DNA of 64,000 bases from Actinacidiphila epipremni (lineage in GTDB: Bacteria; Actinomycetota; Actinomycetes; Streptomycetales; Streptomycetaceae). The translations under genes and the position numbers were made by a program. Below the pieces are notes generated by a model. That model was not told the origin of the DNA. It worked only from the letters and a program-made list of their open reading frames with translations, and ran no database searches. How positions within the stretch are numbered: the stretch's first letter is position 1; every line of letters begins with the position of its first letter. The stretch is from the NCBI RefSeq assembly GCF_012034175.1, contig NZ_JAATEJ010000006.1, positions 248,001 through 312,000 on the forward strand, written 5' to 3'. Positions 8,541 to 16,084 of the stretch are shown in pieces.

Positions 8541-9680
8541 TCAGGGCAGCCGGATGCCCACGTCCGCGGCCACCTTCGGCATGTCGACGAAGCTCTCGGC
8601 CACGAAGCGCGCCGCGTCCTCGTCCGCGTCGAGGTCGCGGAAGATCCCGGTGACCTCGCGCAGCTGCTCGGCGCGGTCGCCCTCGCCCGCGGCGATCTGC
8701 AGCGTCACCTTGTGCAGCCGCTCCTCGATCTCGGCGATGTTCATCACCTGCGGGAATTTGATGCTGAAGGTCGAGCGTCCGCCCGCGGCGCCGTTCCTGT
8801 GTACCGCCCGCAGATGGCTCGCCGCGTTGAGCTTGTAGAACATGCAGTTCCAGTGCTTGAACGCGTAGTAGTTCAGCAGCGGGAAGAGCGTGCAGTGCGT
8901 CTCCAGCGGCGAGGACTCGTACAGCCCCTTGGCCTTGAGCTCGGCGATGATCCGGTCCGGGTCGTAGGTGTGCCGCATCGCGATGAACGGGAAGACGATA
9001 CGCGGCAGTTCGTCGTCCTCGGCGAAGAGCAGCTCCTCCAGTTCGCCGCGGAAGACCTCGTCGGTGAGCCGGTCGCCGAAGCGCTGGTAGAAGCCGCGGA
9101 CGATTTCCCGGACGTTGGACTCCATGGTGAGGATCTGTTGCGGGTCCGCGCACATCGCGATGTAGCGGATGTTGTTGCGGTGCGCGTGCAGGACGGCCCG
9201 CAGCACGAAGAAGGTGCGGCAGGAGGCGCACGGCAGCTTCTCGTCGAGGTAGGTGCCGGGCCTGGCCGGCGCGGGGGCGTTGAACACCTCCCGCATCACC
9301 CTCTTGATGTTCTCGTCGTCGGCGTCGAGGACGAAGTCGGCGGCGATGCGTTCCCGGGCGAGCCGGATGTTGTCGGCCGCGTGGGCGCTCTCGAAGGGGA
9401 CGTCGAAGGTGTAGGCGAGCACCCTTTTGCCGTATTCGTTGACGAATTTGTCCAGCATGTAGGTGCTGTCCTTGCCGCCGCTGTACATGAACAGGCAGTC
9501 GTAGCGCGAGTCGGGATCCTGCGGCGCGCGCTGGAATTCGTCGAATACGGCGCTGGTGTACCGGAAGTTCACCAGCAGGTCGCCGGCGATATCGAGCCGG
9601 CACAGATTGCACAGGCCCTCGGTGTCCACGCTGATCCCGGGGTGTTCGCCGCTCAGCGAGCAGATTCTGCAGTTCGTCAC
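8541..9680 (-). CDS. N-type ATP pyrophosphatase, predicted oxazole cyclodehydratase (OzmP/CongE type)
   Basis: The protein has 379 residues. The N terminus carries two CxxC knuckles (C4/C7 and C24/C27) separated by PGISVDTEG. The PP-loop SGGKDS is at 67-72. C151/C154 and C263 or C279 follow. This places it in the adenine nucleotide alpha-hydrolase superfamily with WbpG-like amidotransferases and thiouridylases. In oxazolomycin and conglobatin clusters, a member of this superfamily beside a formyl-Gly NRPS is assigned to ATP-dependent closure of the oxazole ring, and the same neighbours are present here. Alternatives are an Fe-S sulfurtransferase or a thioamide-forming enzyme, because a C-x2-C plus distal Cys pattern is also seen in TtcA/TtuA. 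The gene precedes the PKS on the same strand and reads away from MMPL. Confidence 0.75.
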   Translation of the reverse strand: MTNCRICSLSGEHPGISVDTEGLCNLCRLDIAGDLLVNFRYTSAVFDEFQRAPQDPDSRYDCLFMYSGGKDSTYMLDKFVNEYGKRVLAYTFDVPFESAHAADNIRLARERIAADFVLDADDENIKRVMREVFNAPAPARPGTYLDEKLPCASCRTFFVLRAVLHAHRNNIRYIAMCADPQQILTMESNVREIVRGFYQRFGDRLTDEVFRGELEELLFAEDDELPRIVFPFIAMRHTYDPDRIIAELKAKGLYESSPLETHCTLFPLLNYYAFKHWNCMFYKLNAASHLRAVHRNGAAGGRSTFSIKFPQVMNIAEIEERLHKVTLQIAAGEGDRAEQLREVTGIFRDLDADEDAARFVAESFVDMPKVAADVGIRLP

Positions 9681-9774
9681 GATCGCTCCTGGTGGGCGAC
9701 GGGAAGGCGGGACACGCGCCGGATGCCGTCAGGCGCTGCCCAGACTAACCACGGCCGGCGGACCGCCCCGGGCG

Positions 9775-9803
9775 GTTCAACTGCGGAGGCGGCGCAGTCA
9801 AAC
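9775..9803. promoter_or_regulatory. StrR-type activator binding site
   Basis: The sequence reads GTTCAACTG (9775-9783), exactly 11 bp, then CAGTCAAAC (9795-9803). The published StrR-family consensus is GTTCGActG-N11-CagTcGAAc, so each half deviates by one base and the spacing is exact. It lies in the 256-bp divergent region between the pyrophosphatase/PKS operon (-) and the MMPL gene (+), ideally placed to switch on either. The cognate protein is probably encoded at 12308-13351. Confidence 0.72.
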
Positions 9804-9865
9804 GCCCGGCCGAATTCGCCCTTCCGGGGCGGGCGCCGGGGGGCCGAAGGGGCGGCGGCGAATGA

Positions 9866-9923
9866 GGGTTGCGGTGAGCAACCCCTGTTGGGTATTCTCC
9901 CCCGAGAGTTGCGACTTACAACT
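9866..9923. promoter_or_regulatory. Two inverted repeats in the MMPL leader
   Basis: GGGTTGC-GGTGA-GCAACCC (9866-9884) has perfect 7-bp arms. AGTTG-N7-CAACT (9907-9923) ends just before the GGGGAG ribosome-binding site of the MMPL gene (start 9937). Their position suits a repressor operator or a leader hairpin for the exporter. No cognate regulator can be named. Confidence 0.45.
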
Positions 9924-9936
9924 GCGGGGAGTCGTC

Positions 9937-12138
9937 ATGTTATCCACCTGGGGCCGGTTACTCGTGCGGTTCCGCTGGGCGGTGATCGCCGCCAGCGTGG
10001 TGGTCGTCCTCATCGGCGGCGCCTGGGGCGGCGGGGTGTTCGACACCCTCAAGTCCGGTGGATTCGACGACCCGCACAGCGAGTCGGGGCGGGCCTCGGC
10101 CAGGATCGCCGCCGACCTCGGGGCCCGCGACGTCGACGTGGTCGTGCTCTACACCGCCCGCACCGGCACCGTCGACGACCCGGCCGCGACCGGCGCTCTG
10201 CGCACCGCAGCCGCCACCCTGCGGCACCGCCCCGAGGTCGCCAACGTCACCACCTACACCGAGACCGGACTGCCCTCGCTGCGCTCCCGCGACGGGCACT
10301 CCACCGGCGTGCTGATCACGCTGCGGTCGCTCGACGACGACGTCAAGAACAAGCAGTACAAGGCCATCGAGGCCGATCTCGACGTACCCGGCATGACCAA
10401 GCAGGTCGGCGGGGTCGTCCCGCTCGCCGTCGTCACCGACGACATGGCCAAGAAGGACATCAGCAAGGGCGAGATGATCGCCTTCCCGCTGCTGCTGGTG
10501 CTGCTCGTCATCGTCTTCAGCGGGGTCGTCGCCGCCGGGATGCCGCTGCTCGTCGGGGTGCTGGCGATCCTCGGGGCGCTCACCGCGACCCGCGTCATCG
10601 CCGAGTTCACCGACGTCTCCACCTTCGCCGCCAACACCATCACGCTGCTCGGCCTCGGCCTCGCCGTCGACTACTCGCTGCTGATCGTCAGCCGCTACCG
10701 CAAGGAACTCCAGACCCACGAACCGGCCGAGGCCGTCGTCCGCACCCTGGCGACCGCCGGCCGCACCGTCCTGGTCTCCGGCCTGACGGTGGTGCTGGCG
10801 CTGTCCAGCCTGCTGATCTTCCCGCTGGTCTTCCTGCGCTCCATCGGCTTCGGCGGCATGTCCGCCGTCTTCGTCGCGATGATCAGCTCGCTGACCGTCC
10901 TGCCCGCGCTGCTCGCGGTGCTCGGCCGGCGCATCAACTCCTGGCGCGTGCCGCTGCCCGGCCGGCGGCGCCGCGAGGCCGCCGCGGCGGCCGGGGGCGG
11001 CGGCAGCTGGGAGCGCATCGCGCACACCGTGATGCGCCGCCCCGTCGCGTACGCCGTCGGTGTCCTGGTGATCCTCGCGCTGTTCGCCACGCCCTTCATG
11101 AAGGTGCACTTCGCCGGCAGCGACGAGCGCGTCCTGCCCAAGAACACCGAGGCGCGCATCGTCTCGCAGCGCCTGGCGGCCGAGTTCCCCGGCGGCTCCG
11201 AGGCACCCATCGAGATCTACGTCGGCCACGCGGACGCGGCCCAACTCCAGCAGCTGGTACGCGACATCGGCACCGTCACCGGGGTCACCGACGTCAAGGT
11301 GGCCGCGCAGCGCGGCACTTCGGCGATGCTCGACGTCGGCTACCGCGGCGAGCGCACCGGCGACATCGCCTACGACGCCGTCCGCGGCATCCGGGCGCTG
11401 CACGAACCCCCGGGCGTGCAGGTGCTGGTGGGCGGCCGGCCGGCGATGGACGTGGACCGGCTCGCCACCCTCGGCGACGGGCTGCCGTGGATGCTCGGCA
11501 TCATGGCGGCGGCCACCTTCGTGCTGCTCTTCCTCGCCTTCGGCTCGGTGGTGCTGCCGCTGGTCGCCGTGGTGATGAACCTCGTGTCGATCGCCGCGTC
11601 GTTCGGCGTCATCATCTGGATCTTCCAGATGGGCCACCTGTCCGGCGCCTTCGACTTCACCGCGACCGGCTTCCTGGAACCCACCGTCCCGGTGCTCATC
11701 CTCGCGACCCTCTACGGGCTCGCGACCGACTACGAGCTCTTCCTCGTCTCCGCCGTCCGCGAGGCATGGCCCACCGGCGCCGCCGCCCGCACCCGGGACG
11801 CGGCCGGCCACGCCATCGCCGGCGGCCTGCAGAAGACCGGGCGCATCATCACCGCCGCGGCCCTGCTGCTCGGCGTCGTGGACGCCGGCTTCTCCACCAG
11901 CGGCATCGTCTTCACCAAGATGATCGGCATCGGCATGGTGATCGCGCTGATCGTCGACGCCACGCTGGTCCGGGTCGTCCTCATGCCCGCGGTGCTGCGG
12001 CTGCTCGGCCCCGCCGCCTGGTGGGCGCCGGGCCCGCTGGCCCGGCTGCGCGGCCGGGCCGACCCCGGCGCGCGCGACCCGGGGCCCGCGGGGCCCGGGG
12101 AACCCGAGGAGCGGGTGAAGGAACCCGACCTCGTGTGA
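9937..12138 (+). CDS. MMPL/RND-family membrane exporter
   Basis: This 733-residue integral membrane protein has the MMPL layout: an N-terminal membrane anchor (WAVIAASVVVVLIGGAW), an extracytoplasmic loop, a bundle of five to six helices containing GLGLAVDYSLLIVSRYRKE, then a second copy of loop plus bundle ending with ATLYGLATDYELFLVSAVREAW. The two acidic GxxxDY/TDYE motifs match proton-relay segments of the family. Such proteins export lipids, polyketides and peptides. ATG 9937 has GGGGAG upstream, and codon 2 is TTA (9940-9942), so translation is expected to need the bldA tRNA. The gene lies downstream of the StrR-like site and two inverted repeats, suggesting regulated product export or self-resistance. 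Confidence 0.92.
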   Translation: MLSTWGRLLVRFRWAVIAASVVVVLIGGAWGGGVFDTLKSGGFDDPHSESGRASARIAADLGARDVDVVVLYTARTGTVDDPAATGALRTAAATLRHRPEVANVTTYTETGLPSLRSRDGHSTGVLITLRSLDDDVKNKQYKAIEADLDVPGMTKQVGGVVPLAVVTDDMAKKDISKGEMIAFPLLLVLLVIVFSGVVAAGMPLLVGVLAILGALTATRVIAEFTDVSTFAANTITLLGLGLAVDYSLLIVSRYRKELQTHEPAEAVVRTLATAGRTVLVSGLTVVLALSSLLIFPLVFLRSIGFGGMSAVFVAMISSLTVLPALLAVLGRRINSWRVPLPGRRRREAAAAAGGGGSWERIAHTVMRRPVAYAVGVLVILALFATPFMKVHFAGSDERVLPKNTEARIVSQRLAAEFPGGSEAPIEIYVGHADAAQLQQLVRDIGTVTGVTDVKVAAQRGTSAMLDVGYRGERTGDIAYDAVRGIRALHEPPGVQVLVGGRPAMDVDRLATLGDGLPWMLGIMAAATFVLLFLAFGSVVLPLVAVVMNLVSIAASFGVIIWIFQMGHLSGAFDFTATGFLEPTVPVLILATLYGLATDYELFLVSAVREAWPTGAAARTRDAAGHAIAGGLQKTGRIITAAALLLGVVDAGFSTSGIVFTKMIGIGMVIALIVDATLVRVVLMPAVLRLLGPAAWWAPGPLARLRGRADPGARDPGPAGPGEPEERVKEPDLV

Positions 12139-12153
12139 CCCGCAGACCGACGG

Positions 12154-12184
12154 CGGCTGGCCCCTTCCCCCGGGGGGCCGGCTG
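12154..12184 (+). terminator. Imperfect GC hairpin after the MMPL gene
   Basis: CGGCTGGCCCC (12154-12164) pairs imperfectly with GGGGCCGGCTG (12174-12184) across a short TTCCCCC loop. A pyrimidine-rich CTGTCCCTTG stretch follows. It starts 15 bp after the MMPL stop. Confidence 0.5.
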
Positions 12185-12271
12185 CTGTCCCTTGTATTTC
12201 CCGGCCGTTCACGGGGGCGGACACGGGCGACGGAGCCCGGCCGACGTCAGGAGATCACGCCACGTTCCGAT

Positions 12272-12291
12272 GTCCTGGAGACGTCCAGGAC
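12272..12291. promoter_or_regulatory. Inverted repeat just upstream of the StrR-like gene
   Basis: GTCCTGG-AGACGT-CCAGGAC has perfect 7-bp arms and ends 16 bp before the regulator start codon. It overlaps the expected leader. It could be an operator or a leader hairpin. It does not match the StrR consensus, so autoregulation by the same protein is not indicated. Confidence 0.4.
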
Positions 12292-12307
12292 AAAAGGGGT
12301 TGGGAAC

Positions 12308-13351
12308 ATGTTGGATCTGGTCCGGCACACGGACGGGGAGCATGTCGGACTCGTCGTCGGGCGCAAGGAGACCGCGCCCGGGATCTCGGTGGACACCTGT
12401 CCGATCCGGTTGGTGGAACTGGCGGACCTCGTCCTGCTCGGCTCACCGCGCTCGGCGGGCGAGGACCCGGTGCACACCCGGGCGCTCGCCGAGATCGACG
12501 ACCTGCCGCCCATCCTGGTGCACCAGGCGACGATGCAGGTCATCGACGGCATGCACCGGGTACGGGCGGCCCAGCTCAACGGGCGCACCGTCATCAGGGC
12601 CCGGATGGTCGACTGCGACTCGGCCACCGCGTTCGTCCTCGCGGTACGGGCCAACGTCACGCACGGCCTGCCGCTGCCGCCCCAGGACCGCAGGGCCGCG
12701 GCGCAGTTCATCATCGCGCTGCACCCGCAGTGGTCGGACCGGGCGGTCGCCGCCGCCACCGGGCTGTCCGACAAGACCGTCTCGGCGCTGCGCACCACCC
12801 CCGCGTGCGACGCCCCGCAGCCCCGCGAGCGGGTCGGCAGGGACGGCAGGGTCCGGCCGCTCAACAGCGCCGACCGGCGCCGCCAGGCGGCCGTGATGAT
12901 CGCCGAGCGGCCCGACGCCGGGCTGCGGGAGATCGCCCGTGCCACCGGCCTGTCGCCGGCCACCGTACGGGACGTACGGCTGCGCACCGGGCGCGGCGAG
13001 GATCCCGTACCGGCGAAATACCGCGAGGCGGCGGCCACGGAGCTGGTGCCCAGGCCCGCGCCCTCGCCCGCACCGGCCGGCGGGGCGCCCGCCGCCCGGC
13101 GCACCGCGCCCGCCGCGCGGGTGGACGGCAGGTCGCTGCTGGCCAAGCTGATGAGCGACCCCTCGCTGCGGTTCAGCGACGCCGGGCGGGTGGCGCTGCG
13201 CTGGCTGCACCACCACACGGTGGACCTGGACGGCTGTCGCGACGTCGGCGGCACCATCCCCGACCACTGGTCGGCGCCGGTCGCCGAGCTGGCGCGGCAG
13301 TGCGCGATGGCCTGGCTCACGCTCGCCGACGAGCTGGAGGAGCGGCGCTGA
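12308..13351 (+). CDS. StrR-type ParB-like pathway-specific activator
   Basis: This 347-residue protein belongs to the StrR/NovG/Tei15 group of ParB-N-fold activators. Residues about 20-110 are a ParB-N domain with ISVDTCPIRLVELADLV and the hallmark VIDGMHRVRAAQLNG. A first helix-turn-helix follows (WSDRAVAAATGLSDKTVSALR), then a second (DAGLREIARATGLSPATVRDVR), and a C-terminal RFSDAGRVALRWLHHH segment seen in these regulators. Family members bind GTTCGActG-N11-CagTcGAAc and activate antibiotic operons. A close match exists at 9775-9803 and a weaker one at 38586-38614. The start ATG 12308 has a GGGG-rich leader. It is the only clear regulator inside the cluster and is probably its main switch. 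Confidence 0.9.
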   Translation: MLDLVRHTDGEHVGLVVGRKETAPGISVDTCPIRLVELADLVLLGSPRSAGEDPVHTRALAEIDDLPPILVHQATMQVIDGMHRVRAAQLNGRTVIRARMVDCDSATAFVLAVRANVTHGLPLPPQDRRAAAQFIIALHPQWSDRAVAAATGLSDKTVSALRTTPACDAPQPRERVGRDGRVRPLNSADRRRQAAVMIAERPDAGLREIARATGLSPATVRDVRLRTGRGEDPVPAKYREAAATELVPRPAPSPAPAGGAPAARRTAPAARVDGRSLLAKLMSDPSLRFSDAGRVALRWLHHHTVDLDGCRDVGGTIPDHWSAPVAELARQCAMAWLTLADELEERR

Positions 13352-13479
13352 CGCCCTCCCGGCGAGTGGTCAACTGCCGGGCGGCCCGGCCGCGTTGACA
13401 CCCGCGAAGGGGTCGGGAACGATCCCGCGGGGCCGTCCCCGGGGCAGTGCCCGCACACGCGCGGGCCCGGGAGCGTACC

Positions 13480-13523
13480 GAGCGCGTACCGAGAACGCAG
13501 CGAGAACGCAGCGAGAACGCAGC
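13480..13523. repeat. 11-bp phased direct repeats upstream of the P450 gene
   Basis: GAGAACGCAGC is repeated exactly three times (13491-13501, 13502-13512, 13513-13523), preceded by the related GAGCGCGTACC (13480-13490). The phase is exactly 11 bp, as in SARP binding sites, and the run ends 49 bp before the P450 start codon. The 11-bp period is not a multiple of three, so it is not a peptide repeat. Confidence 0.55.
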
Positions 13524-13572
13524 GGGCGCGCAACCCACCACGTACCACGAGGAAGAGCAGGAAGGGAGCCCC

Positions 13573-14967
13573 ATGGCCGTCGCCCCGGAACAGCCGGACC
13601 GCCGCACGGAGCCGATGGGCAGGACGGCCCTGGCGGCCTCCCTGGAACAGGCCCACGAGCAGGCGCACGCGCACGACGCGGAGCCGGCGCCGCAGGCCGC
13701 GCCGCCCGGGCCGCCCGCCGACCCGGTGGCCGTCGCCATGGAACTGCTCTCCCCGCAGGGCAGGATCGACCCCTACCCGCTGTACGCGACGGCCCACCGC
13801 ATCGGCCCGGTCGCCGGCATCGGCGGCGGCTGGTTCGTCGTCGCCGGCTACGACGCGGTCAACCAGGTCCTCCGCAGCACCGGTTACGGCGTGACCGGCG
13901 CGCAGATCAGCCAGGAGCGGCGCGACGAGCACGCCGCGCTCGCACTGCTCGCCCCCTCGATCCTGGAGAGCGACCCGCCCCGGCACACCGCGATGCGCTC
14001 GCTCATCGGCTCGGTCTTCACCCCGCGCCGGATCGCCGCGCTGGAGCCGATGATCCGCGCGGCGGTCGACGAACTCCTCGACGGGCTCGCGGAGTCGGGC
14101 GCGGACGGCCAACCCGTCGACTTCATGGCGGAGTTCGCCTTCCGGCTGCCGGTCACCGTGATCTGCGAGATGCTCGGCGTGCCCGTCACCGACCGGCAGC
14201 GCTTCCGCCGGCTCGCCGCCGGCCTCACCACCGCGCTGGAATTCATGACCGACCACAGCCAGTTGGCGCCCGCGGACGCCGCGGCCGTCGAACTCGCCGC
14301 CTTCTTCGGCGACTTGATCGCCGAGCGGCGCGACGACAGCGGCGACGCCCCGTCCGACCGGTCCGACCTGGTGGGCGCGCTGACCGCCGCGCGCGACGCG
14401 GACGACGGCCGGCTGTCGGAGGCCGAACTGCTCGCCAACCTCACGCTGCTGCTGGTCGCCGGCTTCGAGACGACGACCGATCTCCTCGGCAACGGGCTCC
14501 AGTTGCTCTTCGACCACCCCGAGGCCGCCCGGCGGCTGCGCGCGGCCGGCGGCGGCCAGGACGACGTCGCCGCGTTCGTCGACGAGGTGCTGCGCTGCGA
14601 GTCGCCGGTGCAGGTCACCTCGCGGGTGGCGCTCGCCGAGGGCCTGGAACTGGCGGGCGTGCCGATCCCCGCCGGCTCGCGGCTGATCCTGCTGATCGGC
14701 GCGGCCAACCGCGACCCGGCCCGCTTCCCCGACCCCGACCGCTTCGACCCGGCGCGGCCCGCGAACAAGCCGCTCAGCTTCGGCGTCGGCGCGCACGTCT
14801 GCCTCGGCAACGGCCTCGCCCGCCTTGAGGCCGCGGTCGCCTTCCCCCGCCTGCTCGCCCGCTTCCCCCGGCTCGCCCCGGCCGGCACCGCCCCGACCCG
14901 CCGCGACCGCGTCGTCCTGCGCGGCTACGAGACCCTTCCGGTACGCCTCACGGCCCCGCCTGCCTGA
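13573..14967 (+). CDS. Cytochrome P450
   Basis: This 464-residue class I bacterial P450 has the haem-ligand loop FGVGAHVCLGNGLARLE with C410, the I-helix LLLVAGFETTTDLLGN (oxygen-binding Ala/Gly and acid/Thr pair) and a K-helix ExxR in DEVLRCESP. Residues 1-55 are an unusually long hydrophilic leader rich in Gln, His and Ala. ATG 13573 is chosen because GAAGGGA lies 5-8 nt upstream. It needs ferredoxin and a reductase from elsewhere; none is adjacent. A tailoring hydroxylation or epoxidation of the cluster product is inferred from position only. Phased direct repeats precede it, and a separate inverted repeat GTCAAC-N19-GTTGAC sits at 13369-13399. Confidence 0.93.
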   Translation: MAVAPEQPDRRTEPMGRTALAASLEQAHEQAHAHDAEPAPQAAPPGPPADPVAVAMELLSPQGRIDPYPLYATAHRIGPVAGIGGGWFVVAGYDAVNQVLRSTGYGVTGAQISQERRDEHAALALLAPSILESDPPRHTAMRSLIGSVFTPRRIAALEPMIRAAVDELLDGLAESGADGQPVDFMAEFAFRLPVTVICEMLGVPVTDRQRFRRLAAGLTTALEFMTDHSQLAPADAAAVELAAFFGDLIAERRDDSGDAPSDRSDLVGALTAARDADDGRLSEAELLANLTLLLVAGFETTTDLLGNGLQLLFDHPEAARRLRAAGGGQDDVAAFVDEVLRCESPVQVTSRVALAEGLELAGVPIPAGSRLILLIGAANRDPARFPDPDRFDPARPANKPLSFGVGAHVCLGNGLARLEAAVAFPRLLARFPRLAPAGTAPTRRDRVVLRGYETLPVRLTAPPA

Positions 14968-15032
14968 CGCCCGCGCCGGCCTGCCATGATGCACCTTCTG
15001 CCGGCGGCGGCGGACGGGCGAGGGGGCAGGAC

Positions 15033-15860
15033 ATGGGTGGGGAGCAGGGCAGACCGGGCGCGGAGCCGTTCGCGTGGCAGCGGACGTGGCAGCCGTATCC
15101 GGCCAGGCTCGCGCGGTCCGGCGGGAGCAGGCTGATGCTCGCGCTGTGGCTCGGGGTGCTCGGCGGCGGGATCGTCGTCGCGGCGGTCGGGTTCGCCTAC
15201 GCCGTGCGCTTCACCGCCCGCTACGAGCAGGTCCGCGCGACGGGCGTGACGATGCGGCCGACCTACCCCGACGGGGCCACCGTCATGATCCGCCGCACCG
15301 GCGGCTCCGCGGTACGCGACGGCGACGTCGTCCTCTTCGCCGACGCGGGCTGGGCCCAGGAGCCCGGCACCACCCATCTGCTGCGCGCCGTCGCCCGGGG
15401 CGGCGACCGCCTGGAACTCCGCGCCGACGGGGCGGTGGTGGTCAACGGCGAGCGGCTGCGCGAGCCGTACCTGCTCGCCCCGCCGCTGCCCCGCGACCGC
15501 ACCTCGCAGCTCACCGTGCCCGAGGGCCGGCTGTACGTGCTGGGCGACAACCGCAACGACTCCCTGGACTCGCGCTACCGCCCCGGCGACACCGGCGACG
15601 GCACGATCGCCGCGTCCACCGTCAAGGGCGTCGCCGTCGACCCGGCGGCCGTCCCGCCACGCCACCGCGCCCCGCTGCCCATCGGCCTGGCGCTGACCCT
15701 CGCCGGCGGCGCCGGGCTGACGACCAACGCGGTACGGGCCAAGCGCCACCGCGCCCGCCTCACCGCGCAGGCCGCGGCAGCGGGTGCGGGTGCGGCTGCC
15801 GGTGTGGATGCGGGCACGGGTGCGGGTGCGCCCGGACCGTACGGGCCCGGCTCGCGCTGA
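15033..15860 (+). CDS. Signal peptidase I-like (S26) protein with altered catalytic residues
   Basis: This 275-residue protein has one N-terminal membrane helix (ALWLGVLGGGIVVAAVGFAY), an S26 ectodomain and a Gly/Ala-rich tail. The conserved box E is intact (LGDNRNDSLDSR). However, the catalytic serine position of the usual SMxPT box reads GVTMRPT (T73), and the general-base lysine of the usual KRV box is leucine (HLLRAVARGGD, L117). The Ser/Lys dyad is therefore not visible, and the protein may be a pseudo-protease or a divergent enzyme. ATG 15033 has GGGGGCAGG upstream. Its membership of the biosynthetic cluster is uncertain; it may be a housekeeping or secretion-related gene that happens to sit here. 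Confidence 0.8.
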   Translation: MGGEQGRPGAEPFAWQRTWQPYPARLARSGGSRLMLALWLGVLGGGIVVAAVGFAYAVRFTARYEQVRATGVTMRPTYPDGATVMIRRTGGSAVRDGDVVLFADAGWAQEPGTTHLLRAVARGGDRLELRADGAVVVNGERLREPYLLAPPLPRDRTSQLTVPEGRLYVLGDNRNDSLDSRYRPGDTGDGTIAASTVKGVAVDPAAVPPRHRAPLPIGLALTLAGGAGLTTNAVRAKRHRARLTAQAAAAGAGAAAGVDAGTGAGAPGPYGPGSR

Positions 15861-15968
15861 CGCGGCGGGTCCGCCGCGGAAGGTGCTGCGGGTCCGCCGC
15901 CCCCCGCGTCTCACAAATCGCCGGGCTACGTCGTCGGAGACGGTGAGCGGATGTCGCGGGGCTGTGGA

Positions 15969-16037
15969 CCGGCCCCGCGGGGTTCCGCCACCGCGGGGCC
16001 GGGTGCCCGCGGACCGCCGGAGGGGGGCGGTCCGCGG
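15969..16037. terminator. Two strong hairpins between convergent genes
   Basis: CCGGCCCCGCGG (15969-15980) and its complement (15991-16002) form a perfect 12-bp stem. CCGCGGACCGCC (16007-16018) and its complement (16026-16037) form a second perfect 12-bp stem. An outer CGGGTGC/GCACCCG pair is possible around the second stem. They sit between the S26-like gene (+) and the epoxide hydrolase (-), so a bidirectional terminator is likely. Confidence 0.72.
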
Positions 16038-16084
16038 AACCGCACCCGGCCCCGGACGCGAACAGGAGCCCGCCCGGCCGCCGT

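Noticed and set aside
8541..9680. Thioamide or tRNA-thiolation enzyme
   Set aside because: The CxxC and PP-loop pattern allows it, but the neighbouring formyl-Gly NRPS and KS-ACP module match the OzmP/CongE oxazole context better. Kept as an alternative, not as the call.
10058..11811. Antisense frames within the MMPL gene
   Set aside because: Composition is low-complexity Glu/Asp/His/Gly and the sense strand shows a full MMPL membrane protein.
13369..13399. GTCAAC-N19-GTTGAC as another StrR site
   Set aside because: The left part resembles half of the StrR motif, but at the required 11-bp distance there is no second half; the inverted repeat has the wrong spacing.
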